Of a stretch of 64,000 nucleotides of DNA, positions 35,744 to 43,460 are shown piece by piece. Numbering within the stretch: the stretch's first letter is position 1; the number at the start of each line of letters is the position of its first letter. Source of the DNA: DRPN01 sp964599235 (lineage in GTDB: Bacteria; Bacteroidota; Bacteroidia; Bacteroidales; VadinHA17); NCBI GenBank assembly GCA_964599235.1, contig CAZRDX010000015.1, forward strand, positions 1 to 64,000. Reading direction: 5' to 3'. Made by a program: the position numbers and the translations under genes. The notes beneath the pieces were generated by a model. That model was not told the DNA's origin. It was given only the letters and a program-made list of their open reading frames with translations, and searched no databases.

Positions 35744-36670
35744 TCATGATAAGATCTTCACCCCCTCGTCAGCGATCGGAGAAAGGTAGGAACGCCAGTT
35801 CACCTCTCGCCTGCTGTAAGCCTTTTCCATGGCTTCGCGCACCTCCTCTGCTTTTTCTTTGCCCCGGCACAAGGCGAACACAGCCGGTCCCGATCCCGAG
35901 ATGCTGCATCCCAGGGCCCCGGCATCCAAAGCGTTCGATTTGATCTCCTCATATCCGGGGATGAGAAGTGAACGTACCGGCTCGGCCACCACATCTTCCA
36001 TGGAACGGGAGATAAGCTCGTAATCCCCTTGCTGCAGTCCGGCTACCAGGCCCGCCACGTTACCCCACTGGCGGACGGCATCCTGAAGGGGGAGGCTCTT
36101 TCGGAGGATCGCCCTCGCATCTTTCGTCCGGATCTCCACAAAAGGATGGAAGACGACGCACCACAGGTCGGAAGGGTAATGCAGCCGGGTGATGGTGAGC
36201 GGATCATACCGGCTGATGAGGATGAACCCACCCATCAGTGCCGGCGCCACATTGTCGGCATGCCGGGCCCCCGAGATGCTTTGTTCGCCGAGCATGGCAA
36301 AGGAGACCAGCTCCTCTTCGTCATAGGCATCCCCCAGCAGGCGGTTGACAGCCCAGGCAGCACCGGCAGCACTCGCCCCCGAGGAGCCTATGCCGCTGCC
36401 GGGACGGATGCCTTTCTCCAGGACGATCTCCACCCCAAAAGGCATCCCCTGCTCTTCCAGCATAGCCCTGGCTACCACCCCCGCCACATTGCGGGCAGGA
36501 TCAAGCGGAATATCCTCCGCCCCCAGCACTGCACCTATGGTCACCTCACGTGACCGTATCTTGCGAAAATACATCTCATCTCCCGGCATGCTCACCGGGA
36601 AACCCATGATATCGAAACCACAGGAAACATTGGATACCGTTGCAGGCACGAAAATTTTCAGTTCTTCCAT
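35744..36670 (-). CDS. thrB: homoserine kinase
   Basis: A 308-residue GHMP kinase. The start MEELKIFVPATVSN is chosen over an in-frame ATG 66 bases upstream. The ATP-phosphate loop is GIRPGSGIGSSGASAAG near residue 90. It phosphorylates homoserine made by ThrA for ThrC. It lies 62 bases after thrA and 79 bases before thrC. Confidence 0.95.
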   Translation of the reverse strand: MEELKIFVPATVSNVSCGFDIMGFPVSMPGDEMYFRKIRSREVTIGAVLGAEDIPLDPARNVAGVVARAMLEEQGMPFGVEIVLEKGIRPGSGIGSSGASAAGAAWAVNRLLGDAYDEEELVSFAMLGEQSISGARHADNVAPALMGGFILISRYDPLTITRLHYPSDLWCVVFHPFVEIRTKDARAILRKSLPLQDAVRQWGNVAGLVAGLQQGDYELISRSMEDVVAEPVRSLLIPGYEEIKSNALDAGALGCSISGSGPAVFALCRGKEKAEEVREAMEKAYSRREVNWRSYLSPIADEGVKILS

Positions 36671-36732
36671 GATGTTGGTGTTTGGATAAAACAGCACCTC
36701 TCTCCAAGTGCCTGCTTCGTCCGTATCCCTCA

Positions 36733-39177
36733 TCATGCATGGACGGTGCGGATGATGTCACCGAAGACGCCGGCAGCGGTCACCTCGGCACCGGCGCCGG
36801 CACCCCGGATCACCATCGGCTGCGACCTGTAACGCTCGGTGGTGATCAGCAGGATGTTGTCTTTGCCTTCCAGATGATAGAAAGGATGCTCACGACCGAT
36901 CTTCCTGAGCCCGATACGTGCCACCCCGCCGTCATACTCGGCCACGAAACGCAACACCTTGTCCTCTGCCTCAGCCTCTTCACGCAGACGGTCGAAATGA
37001 TCGTCATGCTCTTTCAGCAACGCAAGGAAGTGCTCCGTATCTTTTGCGTGGTGGCACGCTTCGGGAAGGAAATCTTCCCTGACCACATCCTCAATGTTCA
37101 TCTTCGCACCGGCTTCCCGTGCCAGGATAAGGATCTTCCTGGCCACATCATCCCCCTTCAGGTCAACCGACGGATCCGGCTCGGTGAGCCCTTTCTCCAT
37201 AGCTTCCCGCACCGTCTCCGAAAAACTTTTCCCATGACCGAAGTTGTTGAAGATATAGTTAAGTGTCCCTGACAATACCGCTTCGATCCGGAGGATACGG
37301 TCGCCGCTTTGTACCAGGTCGTTCATCGTGCGTATCACCGGCAAGCCGGCACCCACATTGGTCTCGAACAAAAGCGAGACATTCCGCCGGCGGGCCAGGT
37401 TGCGGTTACGCAGATACACGGGATAGTCAGCCGAGATACCGATCTTGTTGGAGGCGACCACCGAGATGCTGGCATCCAGGATCTCGGTATAGTATTGCGG
37501 GATAGCCTCACTGGCCGTGTTGTCGACAAAGACGCTGTTACGCAGATTGTAAGCCTTCATCCTGTCGATGAAAGCCCGCATGTTGTTGGGCTCGCTCCGT
37601 TTCTCCAGCTCTTCTTCCCACCGTGCCAGGTCGATCCCCTCCTCGTCCAGCAGCATGCGCCGGCTGTTGGCCAGCCCCGCCAGCGTGACATCCAGCGAAA
37701 ACTCTTCCCTCAGGTATTCCCGCTGCAAGGCCAGCTGATGCAGAAGCGTCCTCCCGACATTCCCCACACCCACGACAAAAAGATTGAGTTTCCGGTACTC
37801 CGAAAGGAAAAAAGCCTCGTGCAGTACGTTCATCGCCTTCTTCAGGTCCTTCCGGCCGATGACCACCGACAGGTTACGTTCGGTCGACCCCTGAGCAATG
37901 GCCACTACATTGATACCGTTACGGCCCAGTGCGGAAAAAACCCGCCCCGAAAGACCGATGTTGCGTTTCATGTTGTTCCCTACAATGGCCACCATCGCCA
38001 GGTCGGTCTCCACCTCTACGGGATTGATGCGATTGTATTTCAGCTCCAGCGCGAACTCCTCCTGGATGAGAGTGATCACCTGATCGAGATGATCCTCGGG
38101 TATACCGAACGAGATGGAATATTCCGACGAAGCATGGGTAAGAAAGACCACATCCACGGGCCGGTGACTTAACAACCGGAAAAGACGGGCGGCTATACCC
38201 GACGAGCCGGAAAGACTGGTCCCGGTAAGCGTGATCATCATCAGATGGTCGATGCCGGCCACACCTTTCACATAGAGCCCTTCCGAAGGTTCGGCACTGG
38301 TGATCTTCGTTCCCGGCTTATCGGGATCGAAAGTATTGAGAATCAAGACATCGATCCCTTCCCGCAGCAGAGGCTGGATGGCCGGCGGATGGATGATGCG
38401 GGCACCGAAAGTGGAAAGCTCCATCGCCTCCTCATAGGTGATGCTCCCGATAGGACGTGCCTGCTTCACCAACCTCGGATCGGCCGTCATCACTCCCGGT
38501 ACATCGGTCCAGATCTCCAGAATATCGGCTTTGAGGGCGGCAGCCACCAGTGCCGCCGTGTAATCCGAACCGTTACGACCCAGCGTCGTGGGAACACCAT
38601 GCAGCGTGGAAGCAATGAACCCGGGCAGGATATAACAGGCATCCTTACGGATACGACGACGTAACAGCTTGAAGGTGATCTCCATGTTCACCACCCCCTG
38701 CCCGAAAGTATCATCGGTACGTATCAGCTCACGGGCATCGAGCAAAGTGAAAGGACAAGCCTCATTACGCAATACCTCCGAAAGGAGATAGGCCGAGAGA
38801 AGCTCCCCGAAACCCAACAGTTTATCCCGCGTCTTGGCAGAAAGATCACGCGTGAGATACACTCCCTGAACCAGATCGTCCAGATCATTGAGAAGCCTGC
38901 GAATGTGGGCCAGGACCCCACTATGCCGCTCTTCCGGAAGAAGCTCCCTCACCAGCTCCACATGACGGGACGCGATCTCTTCCAGTACCTGTCGGTAATC
39001 CTCCCCCCCGGCCGCAGCCCGTTCTCCGGCCCGCGTCAGACGGTCGGTGGTGTCCCCCACCGCCGATACGACCACCACCAGACCTCCGTCACCACGACGG
39101 GAAAGAATGATCTGCTGAACTTTCTTGATACAGTCCGAACATGTCAGGGAAGACCCCCCAAACTTCATCACTTTCAT
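36733..39177 (-). CDS. thrA: bifunctional aspartokinase / homoserine dehydrogenase
   Basis: An 814-residue fusion of the usual ThrA length. The aspartokinase half begins MKVMKFGGSSL and shows LGRNGSDYTAALVA; two ACT domains for threonine feedback lie at about 310-460; the homoserine dehydrogenase half starts LFVVGVGNVGRTL near residue 465 and has GTLNYIFNNF and GDDVARKILILARE. It makes the first and third steps from aspartate to threonine. Upstream is a threonine-rich leader peptide and a perfect hairpin, so transcription attenuation by threonyl-tRNA supply is likely in addition to feedback. Confidence 0.96.
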   Translation of the reverse strand: MKVMKFGGSSLTCSDCIKKVQQIILSRRGDGGLVVVVSAVGDTTDRLTRAGERAAAGGEDYRQVLEEIASRHVELVRELLPEERHSGVLAHIRRLLNDLDDLVQGVYLTRDLSAKTRDKLLGFGELLSAYLLSEVLRNEACPFTLLDARELIRTDDTFGQGVVNMEITFKLLRRRIRKDACYILPGFIASTLHGVPTTLGRNGSDYTAALVAAALKADILEIWTDVPGVMTADPRLVKQARPIGSITYEEAMELSTFGARIIHPPAIQPLLREGIDVLILNTFDPDKPGTKITSAEPSEGLYVKGVAGIDHLMMITLTGTSLSGSSGIAARLFRLLSHRPVDVVFLTHASSEYSISFGIPEDHLDQVITLIQEEFALELKYNRINPVEVETDLAMVAIVGNNMKRNIGLSGRVFSALGRNGINVVAIAQGSTERNLSVVIGRKDLKKAMNVLHEAFFLSEYRKLNLFVVGVGNVGRTLLHQLALQREYLREEFSLDVTLAGLANSRRMLLDEEGIDLARWEEELEKRSEPNNMRAFIDRMKAYNLRNSVFVDNTASEAIPQYYTEILDASISVVASNKIGISADYPVYLRNRNLARRRNVSLLFETNVGAGLPVIRTMNDLVQSGDRILRIEAVLSGTLNYIFNNFGHGKSFSETVREAMEKGLTEPDPSVDLKGDDVARKILILAREAGAKMNIEDVVREDFLPEACHHAKDTEHFLALLKEHDDHFDRLREEAEAEDKVLRFVAEYDGGVARIGLRKIGREHPFYHLEGKDNILLITTERYRSQPMVIRGAGAGAEVTAAGVFGDIIRTVHA

Positions 39178-39205
39178 GGACCCAAAGATTTTTGGATGAA
39201 TGAAA

Positions 39206-39266
39206 AGGAAAAAAACAAAAAGATGTTAACCTGCAAGAACGATATAACCACCCCTCACGGGGTGGT
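39206..39266 (-). promoter_or_regulatory. candidate attenuator region of the thr unit
   Basis: On the minus strand a perfect 8-bp hairpin (ACCACCCC, loop GTGA, GGGGTGGT) overlaps the last threonine codons and the stop of the leader peptide. About 25 bases later comes a T-rich tract (TCTTTTTGTTTTTTTCC). In addition AAGAACGA ahead of the leader (39345-39338) is fully complementary to TCGTTCTT behind it (39242-39235). Ribosome stalling could choose between these pairings. The distance from hairpin to T-tract is larger than in a classic terminator, so the mechanism is not settled. Confidence 0.5.
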
Positions 39267-39305
39267 GGTGAAAACAGAGGTGGTGGCAGCCGTGAAGCTG
39301 CGCAT
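39255..39305 (-). CDS. thrL: thr leader peptide (16 residues, 6 Thr)
   Basis: The short frame reads MRSFTAATTSVFTTTP then stop: six threonines in sixteen residues, five of them ACC codons, ending 77 bases before thrA. It lies about 60 bases downstream of a full -7 box on the same strand. Position, length and composition are those of an attenuation leader such as enterobacterial ThrL, though the sequence is not homologous and there are no isoleucine codons. The same bases read in another frame give a histidine-rich string, but the downstream genes make threonine. The peptide itself is expected to have no function beyond stalling. Confidence 0.65.
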   Translation of the reverse strand: MRSFTAATTSVFTTTP

Positions 39306-39371
39306 TCGGTCGGCCGACCGGTACAGATACCTTATGTTCGTTCTTCCTTTCATACAGGCTGGTACGGAGGA

Positions 39372-39379
39372 CAAAGATA
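39372..39379 (-). promoter_or_regulatory. -7 box for the thr leader and thrABC
   Basis: TATCTTTG on the minus strand, 66 bases before the leader peptide ATG. The nearest TTG is 13 bp upstream, shorter than ideal. Confidence 0.6.
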
Positions 39380-39429
39380 TAACAGAATTTTCCAATTGAT
39401 GAAAAAAGTGGTCCAAAAAAAGACACACG

Positions 39430-40137
39430 CTACGGCATGATCGTATAAATCACTGATAATGAAACACTATACATGAAGTCACTGGAACGTGAATGCGGTG
39501 AAGCATACCCGTCGATACTATCCGAAAGGAGAAAAACGGGAGAGATCTCGCCCCGGACAGCCAGGTCGGACAGAAGGCCGTAAGTGATCCCTACCCCCAG
39601 GGGAAGGTACATCGCATAACCCTGGGTACGCGTCATGTTCCCTTCATTAAGGCGCCCTCCGGGTGTCACCTTGTAATACAGGATCCCCGGTCCTCCCAAC
39701 AGTTCCGCCTGCCATCTGTTCCAATACCGTAACAGCCCCTGCCGGGTGGTCCCCCTTTCCACCTTGCGGTAAAAGAGATAGGATCCTTGCAGTGCCATGC
39801 CTCGCATGACCGTACTGAAAACATAGCCACGTGAAGCATTCGGGGTTCCCTCATCCGAATCGGAAGCCTCCGCCAGGAGGAAGCGTACTCTGCCTCCCCA
39901 TTCGTTGCCGAAAGCATGGGTCACCTCCAGCGTGGCGTTGTAACCGGTCCCCATGCTGCCGATATCCCCGAAAAACATCAACAGGCCGCCTCCCGCACCC
40001 GCAGCCGTATGATGGTCACGGTAGAACATCTGCCCCGAAACCTGGCTGCCTACAGACAACAACAAAAGCACCAAAGCACCTCTCCCAGCCTTTACGTCCC
40101 CCCAAAATTTTCTTATCTTCGGCACAATTCCTCTCAT
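39430..40137 (-). CDS. outer-membrane beta-barrel protein (DUF6089-like)
   Basis: A 235-residue protein with a long positively charged N-region and a signal peptide ending Val-Ser-Gly-Gln near residue 36. The mature part is made of amphipathic strands, with GAGGGLLMFFGDIGSMGTG at its beginning, a pattern seen in Bacteroidota single-barrel proteins such as the DUF6089 group. Role unknown; structural or transport. It is transcribed away from the arginine deiminase gene and ends before the thr promoter. Confidence 0.65.
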   Translation of the reverse strand: MRGIVPKIRKFWGDVKAGRGALVLLLLSVGSQVSGQMFYRDHHTAAGAGGGLLMFFGDIGSMGTGYNATLEVTHAFGNEWGGRVRFLLAEASDSDEGTPNASRGYVFSTVMRGMALQGSYLFYRKVERGTTRQGLLRYWNRWQAELLGGPGILYYKVTPGGRLNEGNMTRTQGYAMYLPLGVGITYGLLSDLAVRGEISPVFLLSDSIDGYASPHSRSSDFMYSVSLSVIYTIMP

Positions 40138-40218
40138 ACCAACAAATATGGCAACTTTGCCTCAAGAATACAAGGATACGTCCCGCGAGCCCTCCGGCAA
40201 CAAACCGTCAATTGGATC

Positions 40219-41481
40219 ATGAACATGGAGAACCAGGTACACATTTTTTCCGAGACTGCTCCGCTGCGTACGGTGATCACCCACACGCCGGGGCCGGAGA
40301 TCGAGAACATGACGCCGCAGGATGCGGAAAGACTGTTGTACAGCGATATCCTCAATCTTTCCATCGCGGGCAGGGAATATCGGGAGTTCCGTGAGGTGCT
40401 CGCTCTTCATGCCGAGGTGCTGGAGGTACGTGATCTGCTGCGGGAGGTGCTGGAAGATGAGAACATACGTCACGATCTGCTGCGCGACACATGCCGTCGC
40501 GAAGGATGTGAGCGCGTGACGGGTCGGCTCATGCAGCTGCAGGCACGTGAGCTGGTCGACCTGCTCATCGAAGGGGTCGAGAAGGCGCAGGACTCGCTGA
40601 CCGCTTTTCTCAGCCGCGAGCGTTATTCCCTGCGCCCCCTGCATAATCTCTTCTTCACACGCGATGCCGGTTTTGCCATTTTCGACATGCTTTTCACCAG
40701 CCGCATGGCCACCCACGTGCGGGCGCGGGAGGCAGCCATCTTCGACGTGATCTTCCGTCATCATCCGCGGTTCCGCCACCACGAGGTGGTCACCGGCAAT
40801 GCTTTTCCCGACACCGCCGCACGTATGGAAGGGGGCGATGTACTCATTGCCCGCGACGACCTCCTGATCATCGGTCACGGCATCCGCACCTCCACACAAG
40901 GCATCGACAGCATCATCACCCATCTGGCATCGCAACGCAAAACCCCCTTCACCGTCCTCGTCCAGGAACTGCCCCACCAGCCCGAGTCGTTCATCCACCT
41001 CGACATGGTCTTCACCCTTCTCGACGACCATACCTGTATGACCTTCGAACCACTCATCCTGAAGCCTGTGAAATACCAGACCGTGCGCATCCGCGTGGAC
41101 AACGGGCGGGTGAAGGAGATCCGCTACGTCGACAACCTTCTGGCAGGTCTGTACGAGGAAGGAATGGACGTGGAGCCGCTGCGTTGCGGCGGGGACCACG
41201 ACCAGTGGATACAGGAACGGGAACAATGGCACAGCGGCGCCAACTTCTTTGCCGTGGTCCCCGGCAAGGTGATCGGTTACGCGCGCAACGTCTATACCAT
41301 CGAGGAGCTCGACCGGCACGGTTTTGAGGTGATACGTGCCCGCGACCTGCTCAGCGGCAAAAGATCCACCTCCTGCTGCGAACGCTACGTCATCACCATC
41401 GAAGGGTCAGAACTGCCGCGGGGTGGGGGCGGAGCCCGGTGTATGACCCTGCCCGTGGTGCGCGGGGATGCCACCCGGTGA
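40219..41481 (+). CDS. arcA: arginine deiminase
   Basis: A 420-residue guanidino-group hydrolase. The start is MNMENQVHIFSETAPLRTV; a second ATG lies 6 bases on, and the long upstream frame is antisense to the barrel gene. Key motifs: FTRDAGFAIF, MEGGDVL (Glu/Asp of the site), the catalytic His in IHLDMVFTLLDD and the nucleophilic Cys in GGARCMTLPVVR near the C-terminus. It turns arginine into citrulline and ammonia. No carbamate kinase, ornithine carbamoyltransferase or antiporter is adjacent, so it may serve nitrogen release or acid resistance rather than a complete energy-yielding pathway; that is inference. Confidence 0.93.
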   Translation: MNMENQVHIFSETAPLRTVITHTPGPEIENMTPQDAERLLYSDILNLSIAGREYREFREVLALHAEVLEVRDLLREVLEDENIRHDLLRDTCRREGCERVTGRLMQLQARELVDLLIEGVEKAQDSLTAFLSRERYSLRPLHNLFFTRDAGFAIFDMLFTSRMATHVRAREAAIFDVIFRHHPRFRHHEVVTGNAFPDTAARMEGGDVLIARDDLLIIGHGIRTSTQGIDSIITHLASQRKTPFTVLVQELPHQPESFIHLDMVFTLLDDHTCMTFEPLILKPVKYQTVRIRVDNGRVKEIRYVDNLLAGLYEEGMDVEPLRCGGDHDQWIQEREQWHSGANFFAVVPGKVIGYARNVYTIEELDRHGFEVIRARDLLSGKRSTSCCERYVITIEGSELPRGGGGARCMTLPVVRGDATR

Positions 41482-41489
41482 TGCCCCCC

Positions 41490-41515
41490 AAAAAAAAAGC
41501 CTCACACAGGAGGCT
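41490..41515 (-). terminator. intrinsic terminator after sucC
   Basis: On the minus strand AGCCTC and GAGGCT pair around a 6-base loop and are followed by nine T residues. It lies between the convergent ends of sucC and arcA and fits sucC. Confidence 0.85.
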
Positions 41516-41547
41516 CTTCTGTATCTGTCTGAAAATATTCTCTCTGA

Positions 41548-42738
41548 TCATCCCACCAGTTCCTTCACCTTGTCGGCGGCTTCCTGCAGGGTGATGGCCG
41601 AATAGACCTTCAGCCCCGATTTGTCGATCAGTTCTTTCCCCTCTTTGGCATTGGTACCCTGCAGACGTACGATCACCGGCACGGGGATGTCGCCCACCGA
41701 ATGATAGGCATCCACCACTCCCTGTGCTACACGGTCGCACCGGACGATACCGCCGAAGATATTGATCAGGATGGCTTTCACATTGGGGTCTTTCAGAATG
41801 ATGCGGAAGCCTGCCTCCACGGTCTCGGCATTGGCCGTCCCTCCCACATCGAGGAAGTTGGCCGGCTGGCCGCCCGACAGCTTGATGATGTCCATGGTGG
41901 CCATGGCCAGGCCGGCACCGTTGACCATACAACCCACATTGCCGTCGAGCTTGATGAAGTTAAGTCCGTACTTGCTGGCCTCCACCTCGGCAGGATCCTC
42001 CTCGGAGAGATCACGCAGCTCCAGGTAATCCTTGTGACGGAACAGCGCATTGTCGTCCAGGTTCACCTTGCAGTCGACCGCGATGATCCGGTCGTCAGAG
42101 GTTTTCAGCACAGGGTTGATCTCAAAGAGCGAAGCATCGGTTTTTTCGTAGGCATTGTAAAGGGCCGTGACGAACTTCACCATCTCCTTGAACGCCTTGC
42201 CCGAAAGCCCCAGGTTGAACGCCACACGACGTGCCTGGAAACCCAGCAGGCCAACGGAAGGATCCACCTCCTCACGGAAGATGAGGTGGGGTGTCTTCTC
42301 TGCCACGGTCTCGATGTCCATCCCCCCTTCGGTGGAGTACATGATCACATTACGGCCGGTCTTGCGGTTGAGCAGAACGCTCATGTAATATTCCTTGATC
42401 TCGCTCTCACCGGGATAATAGACATCCTCCGCCACGAGCACCTTGTGCACCACCTTTCCTTCAGGACCGGTCTGATGGGTCACCAGGGTCATGCCGATCA
42501 TCTTTTTGGCCAGCTCTTTCACCTCGTCGATGCTTTTGGCCAGCTTCACACCGCCGCCTTTCCCGCGTCCTCCGGCATGGATCTGGGCCTTGATGACCCA
42601 CATTTTGGTGCCGGTCTGCCGCGACAGTTCCTTAGCAGCCTCCACAGCCTTCTCCGGCGTATCGGCCACAATACCTTCCTGGATGGCTACACCAAAACCT
42701 TTCAGAATGTTCTTGCCCTGGTACTCGTGAATATTCAT
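41548..42738 (-). CDS. sucC: succinyl-CoA ligase beta subunit
   Basis: A 396-residue ATP-grasp subunit beginning MNIHEYQGKNIL. It has the nucleotide loop HAGGRGKGGGVKLAKS near residue 53 and the ending MVNGAGLAMATMDIIK and INIFGGIVRCD that binds the alpha subunit and phosphohistidine. With SucD it interconverts succinyl-CoA and succinate with ATP or GTP formation. sucD is usually the direct neighbour, but neither flank holds it. Confidence 0.96.
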   Translation of the reverse strand: MNIHEYQGKNILKGFGVAIQEGIVADTPEKAVEAAKELSRQTGTKMWVIKAQIHAGGRGKGGGVKLAKSIDEVKELAKKMIGMTLVTHQTGPEGKVVHKVLVAEDVYYPGESEIKEYYMSVLLNRKTGRNVIMYSTEGGMDIETVAEKTPHLIFREEVDPSVGLLGFQARRVAFNLGLSGKAFKEMVKFVTALYNAYEKTDASLFEINPVLKTSDDRIIAVDCKVNLDDNALFRHKDYLELRDLSEEDPAEVEASKYGLNFIKLDGNVGCMVNGAGLAMATMDIIKLSGGQPANFLDVGGTANAETVEAGFRIILKDPNVKAILINIFGGIVRCDRVAQGVVDAYHSVGDIPVPVIVRLQGTNAKEGKELIDKSGLKVYSAITLQEAADKVKELVG

Positions 42739-42766
42739 CGCTCTTGCTTTAAATGGTTCGGAAGGT

Positions 42767-42797
42767 CAAAAATACGCTTTTCCCCCTACAAATCAAA
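42767..42797 (-). promoter_or_regulatory. sucC promoter
   Basis: On the minus strand TTTG (42797-42794), exactly 19 bp, then TATTTTTG (42774-42767), 28 bases before the sucC ATG. A textbook Bacteroidota promoter. Confidence 0.8.
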
Positions 42798-42844
42798 GAT
42801 GTTTTTCAACCTCTTCCGGGATCCTACGGCCCGGAAATAATCCC

Positions 42845-42852
42845 TATTTTTG
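42845..42852 (+). promoter_or_regulatory. -7 box for the RNA methyltransferase gene
   Basis: TATTTTTG, 23 bases before the ATG, divergent from the sucC promoter. No TTG at the normal distance. Confidence 0.55.
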
Positions 42853-42875
42853 TGTGCTTTCACAAAAGGTTCGCA

Positions 42876-43409
42876 ATGCGGCACAGAAAAAGGAAGAACG
42901 AAGAGCTGGGGCGTCTCTCGCCCGAGGAATACCGTCGTGCACAGAAGTTCCCCGTCACCCTCGTGCTGGACAATGTGCGGAGTCTCAACAACATTGGTTC
43001 GGTATTCCGCACGGCCGATGGTTTCCGGGTTGAGGAGGTGCTGTTGTGCGGCATCACCGCCACACCGCCCCACCGCGAGATCAGGAAAACCGCACTGGGA
43101 GCCACCGACGCCGTGCCCTGGCGCTATTTCTCCCACACCCGCCAGGCCGTGGATGATCTGCGTGAAAAAGGATATCACCTCGTCGCCGTCGAACAGGCCG
43201 AGGAGAGCATCCCCCTCAACCGTTTCTCCCCCCGGCCCGGCAGGAAATATGCCCTGATATTCGGACACGAGATCAGAGGAGTCGAACAGAAGATCGTCAG
43301 CATGAGCGATACGGTGATCGAAATCCCCCAGTTCGGTACCAAACACTCCTTCAACATAGCCGTGAGCGTGGGGATCGTCCTGTGGGACTTCTACACCAAG
43401 CTCAGATAA
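42876..43409 (+). CDS. SPOUT (TrmH-family) RNA methyltransferase
   Basis: A 177-residue single SPOUT domain. The start MRHRKRKNEELG follows the -7 box closely; the frame is open upstream but overlaps the promoter. Motif 1 is LDNVRSLNNIGSVFRTAD (Asn and Arg for catalysis), motif 2 is LIFGHEIRGVEQ, and motif 3 SFNIAVSVGIVLWDF forms the S-adenosylmethionine knot. It 2'-O-methylates a ribose in tRNA or rRNA; the target cannot be told because the N-terminal substrate-binding domain of larger relatives is absent. Confidence 0.9.
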   Translation: MRHRKRKNEELGRLSPEEYRRAQKFPVTLVLDNVRSLNNIGSVFRTADGFRVEEVLLCGITATPPHREIRKTALGATDAVPWRYFSHTRQAVDDLREKGYHLVAVEQAEESIPLNRFSPRPGRKYALIFGHEIRGVEQKIVSMSDTVIEIPQFGTKHSFNIAVSVGIVLWDFYTKLR

Positions 43410-43442
43410 AAAAAAGCGGCCCGAAAGACGGGCCGCTTTTTT
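43407..43442. terminator. bidirectional intrinsic terminator
   Basis: GCGGCCCG and CGGGCCGC pair perfectly around AAAGA, with a run of A before and a run of T after, so it can end both the methyltransferase gene and the convergent TPR lipoprotein gene. Confidence 0.92.
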
Positions 43443-43460
43443 CCGCTTATCTTTTTCTCC

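Noticed and set aside
39226..39426. A histidine-rich frame on the minus strand before thrA that might be a his-type leader
   Set aside because: The His run is the threonine ACC repeat read one frame off; the genes downstream make threonine and the short Thr frame has its own ATG and stop in the right place.
39916..40218. A 101-codon N-terminal extension of arginine deiminase
   Set aside because: It is antisense to the barrel gene and shows no similarity to the family; the protein begins normally at the ATG at 40219.
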